Assembly: GCA_003240755.1 (NCBI GenBank)
Contig: QFNF01000008.1
Location: 19,416-83,415 of the forward strand
DNA: 64,000 nucleotides
Direction: 5' to 3'
DNA from: Sphingomonas hengshuiensis
GTDB lineage: Bacteria > Pseudomonadota > Alphaproteobacteria > Sphingomonadales > Sphingomonadaceae
The notes under the pieces are model-generated. The model was not told where the DNA came from, searched no databases, and saw only the letters and a list, made by a program, of their open reading frames with translations. Below are positions 19,974 to 27,828 of this stretch, piece after piece. A program made the position numbers and the translations under genes. Position 1 is the first letter of the stretch. Each line of letters opens with the position of its first letter.

Positions 19974-20766
19974 CCCCCTGTTCCTGCTCGCGGCGGCCGG
20001 CTGCGCGACGCATGGACCATCCTCGCCGGCATTGTCGGCGCAAAGCTTCGGCCCCAATGCGACGCGCGACGTGCGGACGCTGGTGCTGGTGCTGCACGGT
20101 GACAGCGATGGCGACGTGCCCGCCGCATTCGCCGATGCGACCCACGCCATCGCCGATGCCATCCCGAATGCCCGCGCGGTGGCGCTGCTGCGGCCCGGCT
20201 ATCGCGACGCGGCAGGCAACAGCTCGCCGGGGATGCGCGGCGGGATCGGCGGCGACAGCTATACCGCCGAACGGATCGCGGCGGTGGCCGACACCATCGT
20301 GCAGTGGCGCGCGCGCTATCCGCGGGCGCGCACCATCCTGGTCGGGCAATCGGGCGGCGCGGCGATGGCGGCGGCGCTGACCGGCATCCGTCCGGGGCTG
20401 GTCGACGGCGTCGTGCTGGCGGGATGCCCGTGCATGCTGCCCGAGTGGCGTAAATATCGCGCAAGGCAGGGGCATGGCAGCTTCGCCACCCCCGTCGCCA
20501 GCTTCGACCCGCTGATGACGGTCGGCGGCGTGGCGCCCGCGACGCGCGTCGCACTGCTGGTCGGGTCGAACGATACCGACACGCCGCAGCGCTTCTCGCG
20601 CGCCTATGCCGAGGCGCTGGCGCTGCGCGGCATCGCCACCGATTACCGCGTGCTGCCGGGCCGGGGCCACGACCTGCTCGGCAGCCCCGACCTGATCGAC
20701 GCGGTGCGCCGCATGTCGGCCGTTCCCGTGACGGCGCCGCAGCAGAATGCGAAGGTGATGCCGTGA
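19960..20766 (+). CDS. Lipoprotein alpha/beta hydrolase
   Basis: The 268-residue product begins [19 protein letters not shown], a lipoprotein signal with lipobox AAAGC, so it is probably membrane-anchored outside the cytoplasm. The fold is alpha/beta hydrolase: [12 protein letters not shown] (oxyanion region), nucleophile elbow [11 protein letters not shown] (GxSxG), an acid near VGSNDTD and the terminal histidine in GRGHDLLG. The substrate is not evident; prolyl-oligopeptidase-like peptidase or esterase activity is plausible. It overlaps coaBC upstream by 14 bp and dut downstream by GTGA, an odd partner for two nucleotide/cofactor genes. Confidence 0.85.
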   Translation: MRWLSPLFLLAAAGCATHGPSSPALSAQSFGPNATRDVRTLVLVLHGDSDGDVPAAFADATHAIADAIPNARAVALLRPGYRDAAGNSSPGMRGGIGGDSYTAERIAAVADTIVQWRARYPRARTILVGQSGGAAMAAALTGIRPGLVDGVVLAGCPCMLPEWRKYRARQGHGSFATPVASFDPLMTVGGVAPATRVALLVGSNDTDTPQRFSRAYAEALALRGIATDYRVLPGRGHDLLGSPDLIDAVRRMSAVPVTAPQQNAKVMP

Positions 20767-21200
20767 TCGCGCTGCGTCTGCTGCGCCTGCCCCATGGTGC
20801 CGGCCTTCCGCTGCCCGCCTATGCCACCGCCGGCGCGGCGGGGATGGACGTGGTTGCCGCCGAGGACGTCGACCTGCCCCCCGGCGCGCGCCATGCCGTC
20901 GCCACCGGCTTCGCCATGGCGATCCCCGATGGTTACGAGGTGCAGGTCCGCCCACGCTCGGGACTGGCGCTGAGGCACGGCATCACCTGTCTCAACACCC
21001 CCGGTACGATCGACAGCGACTATCGCGGGGAGGTGAAGGTGATCCTCGCCAATCTCGGCCAGGAACCGTTCCGCGTCGCGCGCGGCGAGCGGATCGCGCA
21101 GCTCGTGCCCGCCCCGGTGCTGCGCGCGACGCTGGACGAGGTCGATGTGCTGGATGACACCGCCCGCGGCACCGGCGGGTTCGGGTCGACCGGGCGATGA
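20763..21200 (+). CDS. dut: dUTP diphosphatase
   Basis: Dut hydrolyses dUTP to dUMP and PPi, preventing uracil incorporation and supplying dTMP synthesis. The 145-residue trimeric-type enzyme shows all five motifs: [45 protein letters not shown] and the C-terminal [10 protein letters not shown] arm. The GTG start overlaps the preceding stop. coaBC-dut adjacency is widespread in bacteria; here a hydrolase gene sits between them. Confidence 0.97.
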   Translation: MIALRLLRLPHGAGLPLPAYATAGAAGMDVVAAEDVDLPPGARHAVATGFAMAIPDGYEVQVRPRSGLALRHGITCLNTPGTIDSDYRGEVKVILANLGQEPFRVARGERIAQLVPAPVLRATLDEVDVLDDTARGTGGFGSTGR

Positions 21201-21631
21201 CCGGGGCCGCCCTGCTCGGCCTCGCCCTGCAACTGGTGCAGGCGGCGCCGGTGGTCCCGCCCGCGGACACGCCGGCGGCACCCGCCATCCGCTCGCCGAT
21301 CGACTGGGAGGCGTTGCCGCCGCTCCCCTACCGCCGCACGCCGCGCCCGACGCCGCAGATGACCGCCTTCGTCCTGGCCGAAATGAAGCGGACGGGCTGT
21401 CCACAACCGATCCCGGTCGCCGGCAATGCGCAATTGCGCGTGGATGTCGCGGTGCTGATCGGCGACGACCATGTCGTGCGCGCCACGATCCCCCGCGCGA
21501 TCCGTTGCCCGACGGTCGAACAATATGCCGCCGGGCTGGTGGTCAGCTATGCGCGCGGCAACCTCGTCCCGCGCTTCGTCAACGCCGGTAGCTGGTATCG
21601 CGCGGTGTTGCTGTTCGACTGGGTCGCATGA
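21197..21631 (+). CDS. Secreted protein of unknown function, possibly TonB-C-terminal-like
   Basis: The 144-residue protein starts with a short hydrophobic signal ([16 protein letters not shown]) and a Pro-rich linker. The rest (about 55-144) has two cysteines (MKRTGCPQP and [10 protein letters not shown]) and a strand pattern reminiscent of TonB C-terminal-like domains; this is a weak resemblance. It overlaps dut by ATGA and the MoeB/ThiF-like gene by ATGA, so it is firmly inside the operon. No function can be assigned from sequence. Confidence 0.7.
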   Translation: MTGAALLGLALQLVQAAPVVPPADTPAAPAIRSPIDWEALPPLPYRRTPRPTPQMTAFVLAEMKRTGCPQPIPVAGNAQLRVDVAVLIGDDHVVRATIPRAIRCPTVEQYAAGLVVSYARGNLVPRFVNAGSWYRAVLLFDWVA

Positions 21632-22377
21632 CGTTTTCCGACGCCGAGCTCGACCGCTATGCCCGCCACCTCGTCCTGCATGAAGTCGGGGGCGCGGGAC
21701 AGGCCGCGCTGAAGGCGGCGCGCGTCGTCGTGATCGGCGCGGGCGGCGTCGGATCGCCTGCCCTGCAATATCTCGCGGCGGCGGGGGTCGGCACGCTGGC
21801 GGTGATCGACGACGACCGCGTCGATGCCAGCAACCTGCAACGCCAGACGCTGTTCGCCGATGCCGATATCGGGACGCCGAAAGTCGTGGCGATCGCGGCG
21901 GCGCTGGCGCGGATCAATCCGTTCGTCACCGTCGAACCCCATGCAGTGCGCATCGATGCCGGCAATGCCGCCGGTCTGCTCGCCGGTGCCGATGTCGTGG
22001 TCGATGGCTGCGACAACTTCGCGACTCGGCTGGCCGTCGCCGATGCCGCGCTGGCGGCGCATGTTCCGCTGGTGTCGGCGGCGGTCGGGCGGTTCGAAGG
22101 CCAGTTGGGTGTGTTCCGCGGGTGGGAGCCGGACCTTCCCTGCTATCGCTGCTTCGTCGGCGACGATCCCGACCGCGCCGATGCGAGCTGTGCGGACCAG
22201 GGCGTGCTGGGCGCGCTGACCGGAATCGTCGGCAGCATGGCCGCGCTGGAGGCGATGCGCGCGATCATCGGCTTCGGCGACGATCCGGCCGGGCGGGTGT
22301 TGATCGCCGACCTGCTCGGTTTCCGCTTCCGCACACTGGCGCTACCCAGGGATCCGGGCTGTCGATGCGCGGGCTGA
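21628..22377 (+). CDS. HesA/MoeB/ThiF-family E1-like adenylyltransferase
   Basis: The 249-residue enzyme should adenylate the C-terminal glycine of a ubiquitin-like sulfur carrier such as MoaD or ThiS. Key features: RYARHLVL with Arg14 region, the ATP loop VVIGAGGVGSPALQYLA (about 34-50), IDDDRVDASNLQRQ, a catalytic-cysteine candidate in ASCADQGVLG, and zinc cysteines CYRC plus the terminal CRC. No rhodanese domain is present. Its partner carrier is not in the window. The 3' end overlaps a DsrE-like gene by 13 bp, suggesting a sulfur-relay pair. Confidence 0.88.
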   Translation: MTFSDAELDRYARHLVLHEVGGAGQAALKAARVVVIGAGGVGSPALQYLAAAGVGTLAVIDDDRVDASNLQRQTLFADADIGTPKVVAIAAALARINPFVTVEPHAVRIDAGNAAGLLAGADVVVDGCDNFATRLAVADAALAAHVPLVSAAVGRFEGQLGVFRGWEPDLPCYRCFVGDDPDRADASCADQGVLGALTGIVGSMAALEAMRAIIGFGDDPAGRVLIADLLGFRFRTLALPRDPGCRCAG

Positions 22378-22700
22378 CGATCGTCGTCGCCGGTCCCGAC
22401 CCCGACCGGTTCCGCGCGGCGCTGACCATGGCCTGTGCCGCCGCCGCGCTCGGCGGGCGGACGCGGGTCTATCTGCACGAGCAGGCGGTGACGTTGCTGA
22501 CCGCGACCGGATCGGCCCCCGCCGGGTTGCCGGACCTCGCCGAGCTGCGTGCCGTCGCGAGCGATAGCGGCGTCGAACTGATCGCGTGCCAGACCGGCCT
22601 CGCGCTTGCCGGCGTGTCGGCCACCCGGGCGGACGTCGCCGCCGGCGGGATGATCGACCTGCTCGCGACGCTGTCGGACGACCGCCTCGTCACGCTGTGA
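22365..22700 (+). CDS. DsrE-family protein
   Basis: The 111-residue protein has the DsrE/DsrF-like alpha/beta fold: strand GLTIVVAGPD, the helix with RAALTMACAAAALGGRTRVYL, strand VELIACQTGLALAGV and an Ala/Gly-rich C-terminal helix ending AAGGMIDLLATL. One cysteine lies in the IACQTG segment, where DsrE proteins carry their sulfur-accepting residue. It starts at ATG 22365 inside the MoeB/ThiF-like gene. A sulfur-trafficking role alongside that enzyme is likely but inferred from context. Confidence 0.8.
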   Translation: MRGLTIVVAGPDPDRFRAALTMACAAAALGGRTRVYLHEQAVTLLTATGSAPAGLPDLAELRAVASDSGVELIACQTGLALAGVSATRADVAAGGMIDLLATLSDDRLVTL

Positions 22701-22705
22701 CCGAC

Positions 22706-22729
22706 GGGCGGAGGCCATGGCCCCCGCCC
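22706..22729. terminator. Convergent hairpin between the DsrE-like gene and galU
   Basis: GGGCGGAGGCC (22706-22716) and GGCCCCCGCCC (22719-22729) pair with one A-C mismatch and a 2-base loop, in the 36-bp gap between convergent genes. There is no U-tract on either strand, so termination would be atypical or Rho-assisted. Confidence 0.45.
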
Positions 22730-22736
22730 CGATCGC

Positions 22737-23603
22737 TCAACCGTTCGCCAGCGCTTCCTCGGCGAACGCGCGTACCGCCGGCCCGATATCGGCCCGCGCC
22801 AGCGCCAGCGCGATATTCGCCTGCACCCACCCGGCCTTGTCGCCGCAGTCGTAGCGCTTGCCATCGAAGGTGAAGCCATGAAACGGCTGGTTCCCGATCA
22901 GCTTGGCCATCGCATCGGTCAACTGGATCTCTCCGCCCGCCCCCGGCTCCTGCGAGTCGAGAATCTGCATCACCTCGGGCTGCAGGATGTAGCGGCCGGG
23001 AATCATCAGGTTCGACGGCGCCTTGCCCTTGGGCTTTTCGACCAGCGCGGTGACTTCGGTCAGGCGACCGTCCTGCTTGCCGGGGGAGATGATGCCGTAT
23101 TTGTCGGTTTCGCTGTCGGGCACTTCGAGCGCGCCGATCACGTTGCCGCCGACCTGCTCATAGGCATCGACCATCTGGCGCAGGAACCCGCCGACCATCA
23201 GTTCGTCGGGCAGCAGTACCGCGAACGGTTCGTCGCCGACGATCTCGCGCGCGCACCACACGGCATGGCCGAGGCCCAGCGGCTCCTGCTGGCGGACATA
23301 GACCGGGCTGCCCGGCTTCTGACGTATCCCCTCGATCAGCGCCATCGACTTGCCGCGTGCCTTCATCGTCGCTTCCAGTTCGTAGGAAACGTCGAAATGG
23401 TCCTCCAGCGCGCCCTTGCCCCGGCCGGTGACGAAGATGATCTGTTCGATCCCGGCTTCCAGCGCCTCTTCGACCGCATATTGGATCAGCGGCTTGTCGA
23501 CGACGGTCAGCATCTCCTTGGGCATCGACTTGGTCGCGGGAAGGAACCGCGTGCCGAGGCCGGCGACCGGAAAGACTGCCTTGCGAACCTTCTTGATCGT
23601 CAT
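22737..23603 (-). CDS. galU: UTP--glucose-1-phosphate uridylyltransferase
   Basis: GalU makes UDP-glucose from UTP and glucose-1-phosphate, the product of Pgm encoded in this window. The 288-residue protein has the nucleotide loop FPVAGLGTRFLPATKSMPKE, DKPLIQYAVEEA, the GLGHAVWCA segment and the VEKPKGKAPSN motif. I choose ATG 23603 because AGGA lies eight bases upstream; ATG 23612 would add three residues. Divergent from the phosphatase gene. Confidence 0.95.
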   Translation of the reverse strand: MTIKKVRKAVFPVAGLGTRFLPATKSMPKEMLTVVDKPLIQYAVEEALEAGIEQIIFVTGRGKGALEDHFDVSYELEATMKARGKSMALIEGIRQKPGSPVYVRQQEPLGLGHAVWCAREIVGDEPFAVLLPDELMVGGFLRQMVDAYEQVGGNVIGALEVPDSETDKYGIISPGKQDGRLTEVTALVEKPKGKAPSNLMIPGRYILQPEVMQILDSQEPGAGGEIQLTDAMAKLIGNQPFHGFTFDGKRYDCGDKAGWVQANIALALARADIGPAVRAFAEEALANG

Positions 23604-23760
23604 CGCTTTCATCCTGAAATTGCTGCGCTGCAATAGAGCGCTGCCGGTCGATTGGCAAACCGCCCTCGTGATGACGCCCAACGCCGGCACCGGTGTCCTG
23701 GTTCACCCCGCGCGGTTCATTGATCGTGCATCCCCTTTCGCCTAGAGGCCGGTGCACATC

Positions 23761-24543
23761 ATGGTTTTTTCCCGATTTCTTCGCAAACCCGCCATTCCCG
23801 CTCCCCGTGTTCCCGAGGGCCAGATCGTCTATGCGATCGGCGACGTGCATGGGCGGCTGGATTGCCTCGAGGATTTGCTGGCCCGGATCGACGCCGATCC
23901 CGATCGTGGCGACCGCCGGGTGAAGCTGGTGTTCCTGGGCGACCTGATCGATCGCGGGCCGCGGTCGCGCGACGTCGTCGAACGGGTGATGACGCTCTGC
24001 GCGGCCAGCGAGGACGTGACCTGCCTGTGCGGCAACCATGAGGAATTGCTGCTTCATGCCGCCGATGGCGCGCGCCAGGCACTGGGCATCTTCGCCCGGG
24101 CCGGCGGCCGGGAAACATTGCTGAGCTACGGCGTGGACGAGGCGGCCTATGAACAGGCCGATCTCAAGGGCGTCGCCCAACTGGTGCGCGACCATGTCCC
24201 GGCCGCACATCTCGATTTCCTGCGCGCGCTGCCCGATCAGCTTGTCCTCGGCGATTATGTCATGGTGCATGCGGGCATCCGTCCTGGCGTGGCGCTGGAG
24301 GCGCAGAAGGCGTCGGACCTGCGCTGGATACGGGCGCCGTTCCTCGACCATGCCGGGCGGTTCGAGCGCTTCGTCGTCCACGGCCATACCGTGACCACCG
24401 AACCGGATGTGCGGGCGAACCGGATCGGGATCGATACCGGCGCCTATCGCAGCGGGCGGCTGACCGCGCTGGTGCTGCATGACGACGTACGGCGTTTTCT
24501 GGCCACGGCGCTACCCGAAGGGGCCGGCATCGGCGTCGGCTGA
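23761..24543 (+). CDS. Metallophosphatase, Ser/Thr protein phosphatase type
   Basis: The 260-residue cytoplasmic protein has the calcineurin-like PPP motifs: VYAIGDVHGRLD, FLGDLIDRGPRSRDV, LCGNHEELL and a histidine in YVMVHAGI, with the final HGH. It could dephosphorylate phosphoserine/threonine or act on dinucleoside tetraphosphates (ApaH-like); this length and layout fit the single-domain phosphatases found in alphaproteobacteria. ATG 23761 is chosen over GTG 23752, which would lie too close to the AGAGG at 23744. A strong terminator follows. Confidence 0.87.
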   Translation: MVFSRFLRKPAIPAPRVPEGQIVYAIGDVHGRLDCLEDLLARIDADPDRGDRRVKLVFLGDLIDRGPRSRDVVERVMTLCAASEDVTCLCGNHEELLLHAADGARQALGIFARAGGRETLLSYGVDEAAYEQADLKGVAQLVRDHVPAAHLDFLRALPDQLVLGDYVMVHAGIRPGVALEAQKASDLRWIRAPFLDHAGRFERFVVHGHTVTTEPDVRANRIGIDTGAYRSGRLTALVLHDDVRRFLATALPEGAGIGVG

Positions 24544-24659
24544 CGCTCGCCGCACCATGGCGGGATCCACTCCCGGGTCCAGTCGCACCTCGCACGATCC
24601 CCCGGCTGCCCGCTGGCCGCGCAGGCCCGCGTATTCCGACGGATCGAGCAACCCGAACG

Positions 24660-24691
24660 AAAAAGGGCGCCCCGAACGGAGCGCCCTTTTT
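24660..24691. terminator. Bidirectional Rho-independent terminator
   Basis: AAAAAGGGCGC (24660-24670) and GCGCCCTTTTT (24681-24691) form a perfect 11-bp stem with a 10-base loop. T-runs on both strands allow it to stop the plus-strand phosphatase transcript and the minus-strand small-membrane-protein transcript. Confidence 0.9.
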
Positions 24692-24723
24692 ACCAATCGG
24701 TGCGCGGTCGCCCGCGCGGACGA

Positions 24724-24960
24724 TCAGTTGCTGTCCGAGTCGCTGTCCGAGTCGGCGACGACAACGATGCCCGCAACGACGGCAGCAGCCGCCAGGATGG
24801 CGACGATCACGCCGCCGCCGGCCAGCTTCTCACCCTTGGCGGCCGGAGCCGACGCACGGGCAACCGACAGCTTCGAAGCGTTCGCAGCGTTGGCGATCGT
24901 CGGAGCAACGGTCATCGACACGGCCGAAGCCGCGATCAGCATCTTCTTGGCAAAACCCAT
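24724..24960 (-). CDS. Small exported membrane protein with acidic Ser-Asp tail
   Basis: The 78-residue protein has a signal peptide (KKMLIAASAVSMTVAPTIANA, likely cut after ANA near residue 25), a basic-small linker, one membrane helix (GGGVIVAILAAAAVVAGIVVVA, about 48-69) and a DSDSDSDSN tail. It resembles short sphingomonad hypothetical proteins with the same layout. A good Shine-Dalgarno (GGGAG, five to seven bases before the ATG) and the downstream terminator argue that it is real and well expressed. Function unknown. Confidence 0.75.
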   Translation of the reverse strand: MGFAKKMLIAASAVSMTVAPTIANAANASKLSVARASAPAAKGEKLAGGGVIVAILAAAAVVAGIVVVADSDSDSDSN

Positions 24961-25179
24961 TTCTACACTCCCTTGTAAAACTCTACGTCAAGCCGCCTTT
25001 TGCACAGCAACAAGCGACCTGCAAGCCGAATCATCCCGCCCACGACCACCCGTTCCGGATAACGGACCGATAGTGACCGCAGGGATGCCTTGCCGGAAAC
25101 CCGTTAATTTTCACCTAGTTCCAGCGCGAGAACGCCGGGATATGCGATGCATGGCGACGATACATGGCGCCGTGTCGCC

Positions 25180-26223
25180 CTATCCGAGCGGCTGGTTCCG
25201 TGTCGCGAGCACGGGCGGCCGATAGGGGATCGGCGCGCCGGGCGGCAGCGCGGCGATCTCCGCCGCGATCAGTTCCGCCCGTTTGCCCGCCGACGAATGG
25301 GTCCGGCTGTAGAAGATGCCGCCGTCGATCCGTGACCCCGGCCCCTTCCAGAAGGCGACTGCCAGCGTCGGATCCCAGCCTGCGTTGCGCAGCAGATGCA
25401 CGCCAAGCCGGTCGGCATCATCCTCGGTCGAACGGAAGATGCGTCCGTTGCGCCCCAGTTCGCGAAACACGCCGCGACTGACCTTCGCTGCTTCCAGCCG
25501 GGCGTGATGGCGCAGGATATTGTGCGACAGCTCGTGCGCGACGACCACCGCCAGTTGCGGGTCGGCGAAGCGATCCAGGAACTGGCTGGAAATCTGCACC
25601 AGCCGGCCATCCGCCACGGCATCGAACGACGACCCGACCTTCAGTTCGAACAGGGTGCGACAACCGGGCGAAGCATCGATGGCGACTGCCCGATCGGGTC
25701 CGGCACCGCGCAGCACCACGCGCAGCGGGCGATCGGCCGGCTGCGAATCGATCAGGGCCACGAAAGCGTCGCGCGTGGTCAGATGCCCACCACCACTCGC
25801 CACGGGCACCGGACGCCCGTTGACGCTGACGATCGAATCGTTGGCGCGCACGCCCGCGCGTGCCGCGGCGCTGCCCGGCACGACCGCCTCGACCGCAACC
25901 CCTGTCGCGAAGCCGAACGCCTTGCGCGCCGTGGCCTGTTCCTCGACGGCATATTGATCGATCGCATGGACGATCATGCCGGGGACCGGTGCCAGGTCGG
26001 TGCACAGCGGCGCGTTCGCCGTGGCCAGCCGATACCCGATCGCGCCGAGCCGCAGGTCGGCTGCGCGCAATGCTTCCAGTGCCGCGACATCGGCGGGCGG
26101 CATGGGCGCGGGGGCAGGTGCTGCACCGATCGTCACGCACGCGCCGATGATCGTCAGGATGCGGCACCTGCGGTACCCATGGGGTCGGACGGACGGGATG
26201 CGGGGCAGGAAAACGAACGACAT
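25180..26223 (-). CDS. M48-family metalloprotease with PDZ domain
   Basis: The 347-residue protein has an N-terminal hydrophobic signal (about 15-32), a PDZ domain (about 95-190: VAVEAVVPGSAAARAGVRANDSIVSVNG around the ligand groove) and a C-terminal zinc peptidase domain with VVVAHELSHNILRHH (HExxH). DDADRLG downstream supplies the third ligand region. M48 enzymes of this type degrade misfolded envelope proteins. Here the PDZ precedes the peptidase, unlike BepA. The start ATG 26223 gives a plausible signal peptide; a longer frame upstream is out of family. Confidence 0.85.
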   Translation of the reverse strand: MSFVFLPRIPSVRPHGYRRCRILTIIGACVTIGAAPAPAPMPPADVAALEALRAADLRLGAIGYRLATANAPLCTDLAPVPGMIVHAIDQYAVEEQATARKAFGFATGVAVEAVVPGSAAARAGVRANDSIVSVNGRPVPVASGGGHLTTRDAFVALIDSQPADRPLRVVLRGAGPDRAVAIDASPGCRTLFELKVGSSFDAVADGRLVQISSQFLDRFADPQLAVVVAHELSHNILRHHARLEAAKVSRGVFRELGRNGRIFRSTEDDADRLGVHLLRNAGWDPTLAVAFWKGPGSRIDGGIFYSRTHSSAGKRAELIAAEIAALPPGAPIPYRPPVLATRNQPLG

Positions 26224-26277
26224 GCCGCGCGAATAGCATGAACGCAGCGGGCGAAGCGATGCCGCACCGACGAAAAC

Positions 26278-26299
26278 GGCGCCGGGAATGCCCGACGCC
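26278..26299 (-). terminator. Rho-independent terminator after the FKBP gene
   Basis: On the minus strand GGCGTCGGG and CCCGGCGCC form a 9-bp stem (one G-T pair) with loop CATT, followed by GTTTTCG. It lies 25 bp past the FKBP stop. Confidence 0.7.
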
Positions 26300-26323
26300 G
26301 CCCTGTCCCATGTTTCGGTCGCG

Positions 26324-26950
26324 TCAGCGCACGGCAGGCGGCGGTACCGCCCCCGCCGGCGGCATCGCGCCCTGCGGCAGGCCACCACCACCCTGTTGCT
26401 GCATCATCTGCTGCATCTGAAGCTGCTGGAGCACGGTTTCCGGGATGAAGTCGACCATCTCGACGTCGAACACCAGTACCTGCTTCGACAGTTTTTCCAT
26501 TTCCGGCGGCATCGGCGGAGCGCCGGCGGGACGCGGCCCGCCATAGCCCAGTTCCGGCTTCAGCCAGAAACGATAGCGCGAGCCCTTCGGCATCAGCTTC
26601 AACGCCTCGCCAAAGCCGGGAACGACACCCTTCGGCGACATCGGCGTCGGGCGCTGGCTCTGATCGAAGGTCGTGCCGTCCGGCAGCTTGCCGACATAGT
26701 TGATGAGCGTGACGTCGGCATCGGTCGGCGTCGGGCCGCTGCCCTTGGCAAGCACTTCATATTGCAGGCCGCTGGCGGTTGTCACCACGCCCGGCCGCGA
26801 TGCGTTGCCGGACAGGAACGCATCCACGCCGCTGCGCGTGCCGGCCCAGGCGAAGCCGACCGCGAGCAGCAGTGCGAGGATGACTCCCACCCAGATCCAC
26901 ACGACATGGCGGCGTTTTACGGGACGCAGCGGAACGGCAGTGACCGACAT
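26324..26950 (-). CDS. FKBP-type peptidyl-prolyl cis-trans isomerase, membrane-anchored
   Basis: The 208-residue protein has one N-terminal membrane helix (VVWIWVGVILALLLAVGFAWAG, about 16-37), then an FKBP domain (about 58-165) with SGLQYEVLAKGSGPTP, VTLINYVGKLPDGTTFDQS and VVPGFGEALKLMPKGSRYRFWLKPELGYG split across the usual strands. The C-terminus is unusual: a Gln/Met run (LQQLQMQQMMQQQ) followed by Gly/Pro. The catalytic domain probably faces the periplasm and assists proline isomerisation of envelope proteins. It has its own terminator, and rpsU lies upstream in the same orientation. Confidence 0.92.
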   Translation of the reverse strand: MSVTAVPLRPVKRRHVVWIWVGVILALLLAVGFAWAGTRSGVDAFLSGNASRPGVVTTASGLQYEVLAKGSGPTPTDADVTLINYVGKLPDGTTFDQSQRPTPMSPKGVVPGFGEALKLMPKGSRYRFWLKPELGYGGPRPAGAPPMPPEMEKLSKQVLVFDVEMVDFIPETVLQQLQMQQMMQQQGGGGLPQGAMPPAGAVPPPAVR

Positions 26951-27000
26951 CGAAACCCCTTATGACGCATCATTCGCGCCGCATCGCTTGGGACCAACAA

Positions 27001-27025
27001 CCCTGCCGATCATGCGCCGGCAGGG
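27001..27025 (-). terminator. Hairpin terminator after rpsU
   Basis: CCCTGCCG (27001-27008) and CGGCAGGG (27018-27025) form an 8-bp perfect stem just past the rpsU stop; on the minus strand it is followed by TTGTTGG, a weak U-tract. Confidence 0.6.
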
Positions 27026-27044
27026 CATCAACAGGCAAACCGCC

Positions 27045-27251
27045 TTACCGCGCGCTGTCGCGCTCCACCCGCTTGCGCTCCAGCTTGCGGGCGCGACGAA
27101 CGGCGGCGGCACGCTCGCGGGCGCGCTTCTCCGAAGGCTTTTCGTAATGACGGCGCAGCTTCATCTCGCGATACACGCCCTCGCGCTGCAGCTTCTTCTT
27201 GAGCGCGCGCAGGGCCTGATCGACATTATTGTCACGGACGATGATCTGCAT
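27045..27251 (-). CDS. rpsU: 30S ribosomal protein S21
   Basis: S21 is a small basic protein of the 30S subunit that contacts the anti-Shine-Dalgarno region. The 68-residue sequence begins [20 protein letters not shown] and includes [15 protein letters not shown] followed by an Arg/Lys-rich tail, matching alphaproteobacterial S21. It stands alone, with a hairpin terminator downstream. Confidence 0.96.
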   Translation of the reverse strand: MQIIVRDNNVDQALRALKKKLQREGVYREMKLRRHYEKPSEKRARERAAAVRRARKLERKRVERDSAR

Positions 27252-27375
27252 GAGGCCGTAAAACTCCGGGTATCTTCAATCGCAATAGCATAGGGTTCGC
27301 TGAAGCAGGGCCGCAGCGTGACACCTTCCCCTATCAGGAGTGCCGTGCCGGCGCAACCGCCGGCCACGGCGAAGG

Positions 27376-27765
27376 TCAGAACAGCAGGTCGCCGCCGCTG
27401 CGGCGGGCGAGGATGCGGCCGATCGCATCGAACAACGCATCCATCGCCACCGGTTTGAACAGGACTTCGTCGGCACCCATCGCGATGCAGCGCTCCGTCA
27501 GGTCGATCGCGGTATCGGCGGTGACGACGATGATCGGCAGGTCGCGCTTGGCATCGGTGCGCTCCCGCACCCGCCGGATGACCTCGAACCCGTCCATCCC
27601 CGGCATGCGCAGGTCGAGCAGCATCAGGTCGAACGTTTCCTCGTCGATCCGCTGCAATCCCGCCTCGGCCAGATCCGCCTCGACCATGACCGCGCCGGCG
27701 ACATCGAGCATGTCGCGAACGACCCGGCGATTCATCGCGTCGTCCTCGACGAACAGGATCCTCAC
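27376..27765 (-). CDS. Single-domain response regulator
   Basis: A 129-residue stand-alone receiver: acidic pocket VEDDA (E7, D8, D9), phosphoacceptor D51 in LLLDLRMPG, Thr in VVTADT and Lys in EVLFKPV. There is no output domain, so it likely relays phosphate or works by protein contact. It lies 63 bp downstream of, and co-oriented with, a hybrid histidine kinase whose own receiver lacks the usual acidic pair. It is therefore a good candidate for that kinase's partner. Confidence 0.92.
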   Translation of the reverse strand: MRILFVEDDAMNRRVVRDMLDVAGAVMVEADLAEAGLQRIDEETFDLMLLDLRMPGMDGFEVIRRVRERTDAKRDLPIIVVTADTAIDLTERCIAMGADEVLFKPVAMDALFDAIGRILARRSGGDLLF

Positions 27766-27828
27766 GACCGGCAGGCCTGAGCGGCCAGGTTGGTATCAAA
27801 GCTGCTCATATTGCGATCCGCTATCGCG

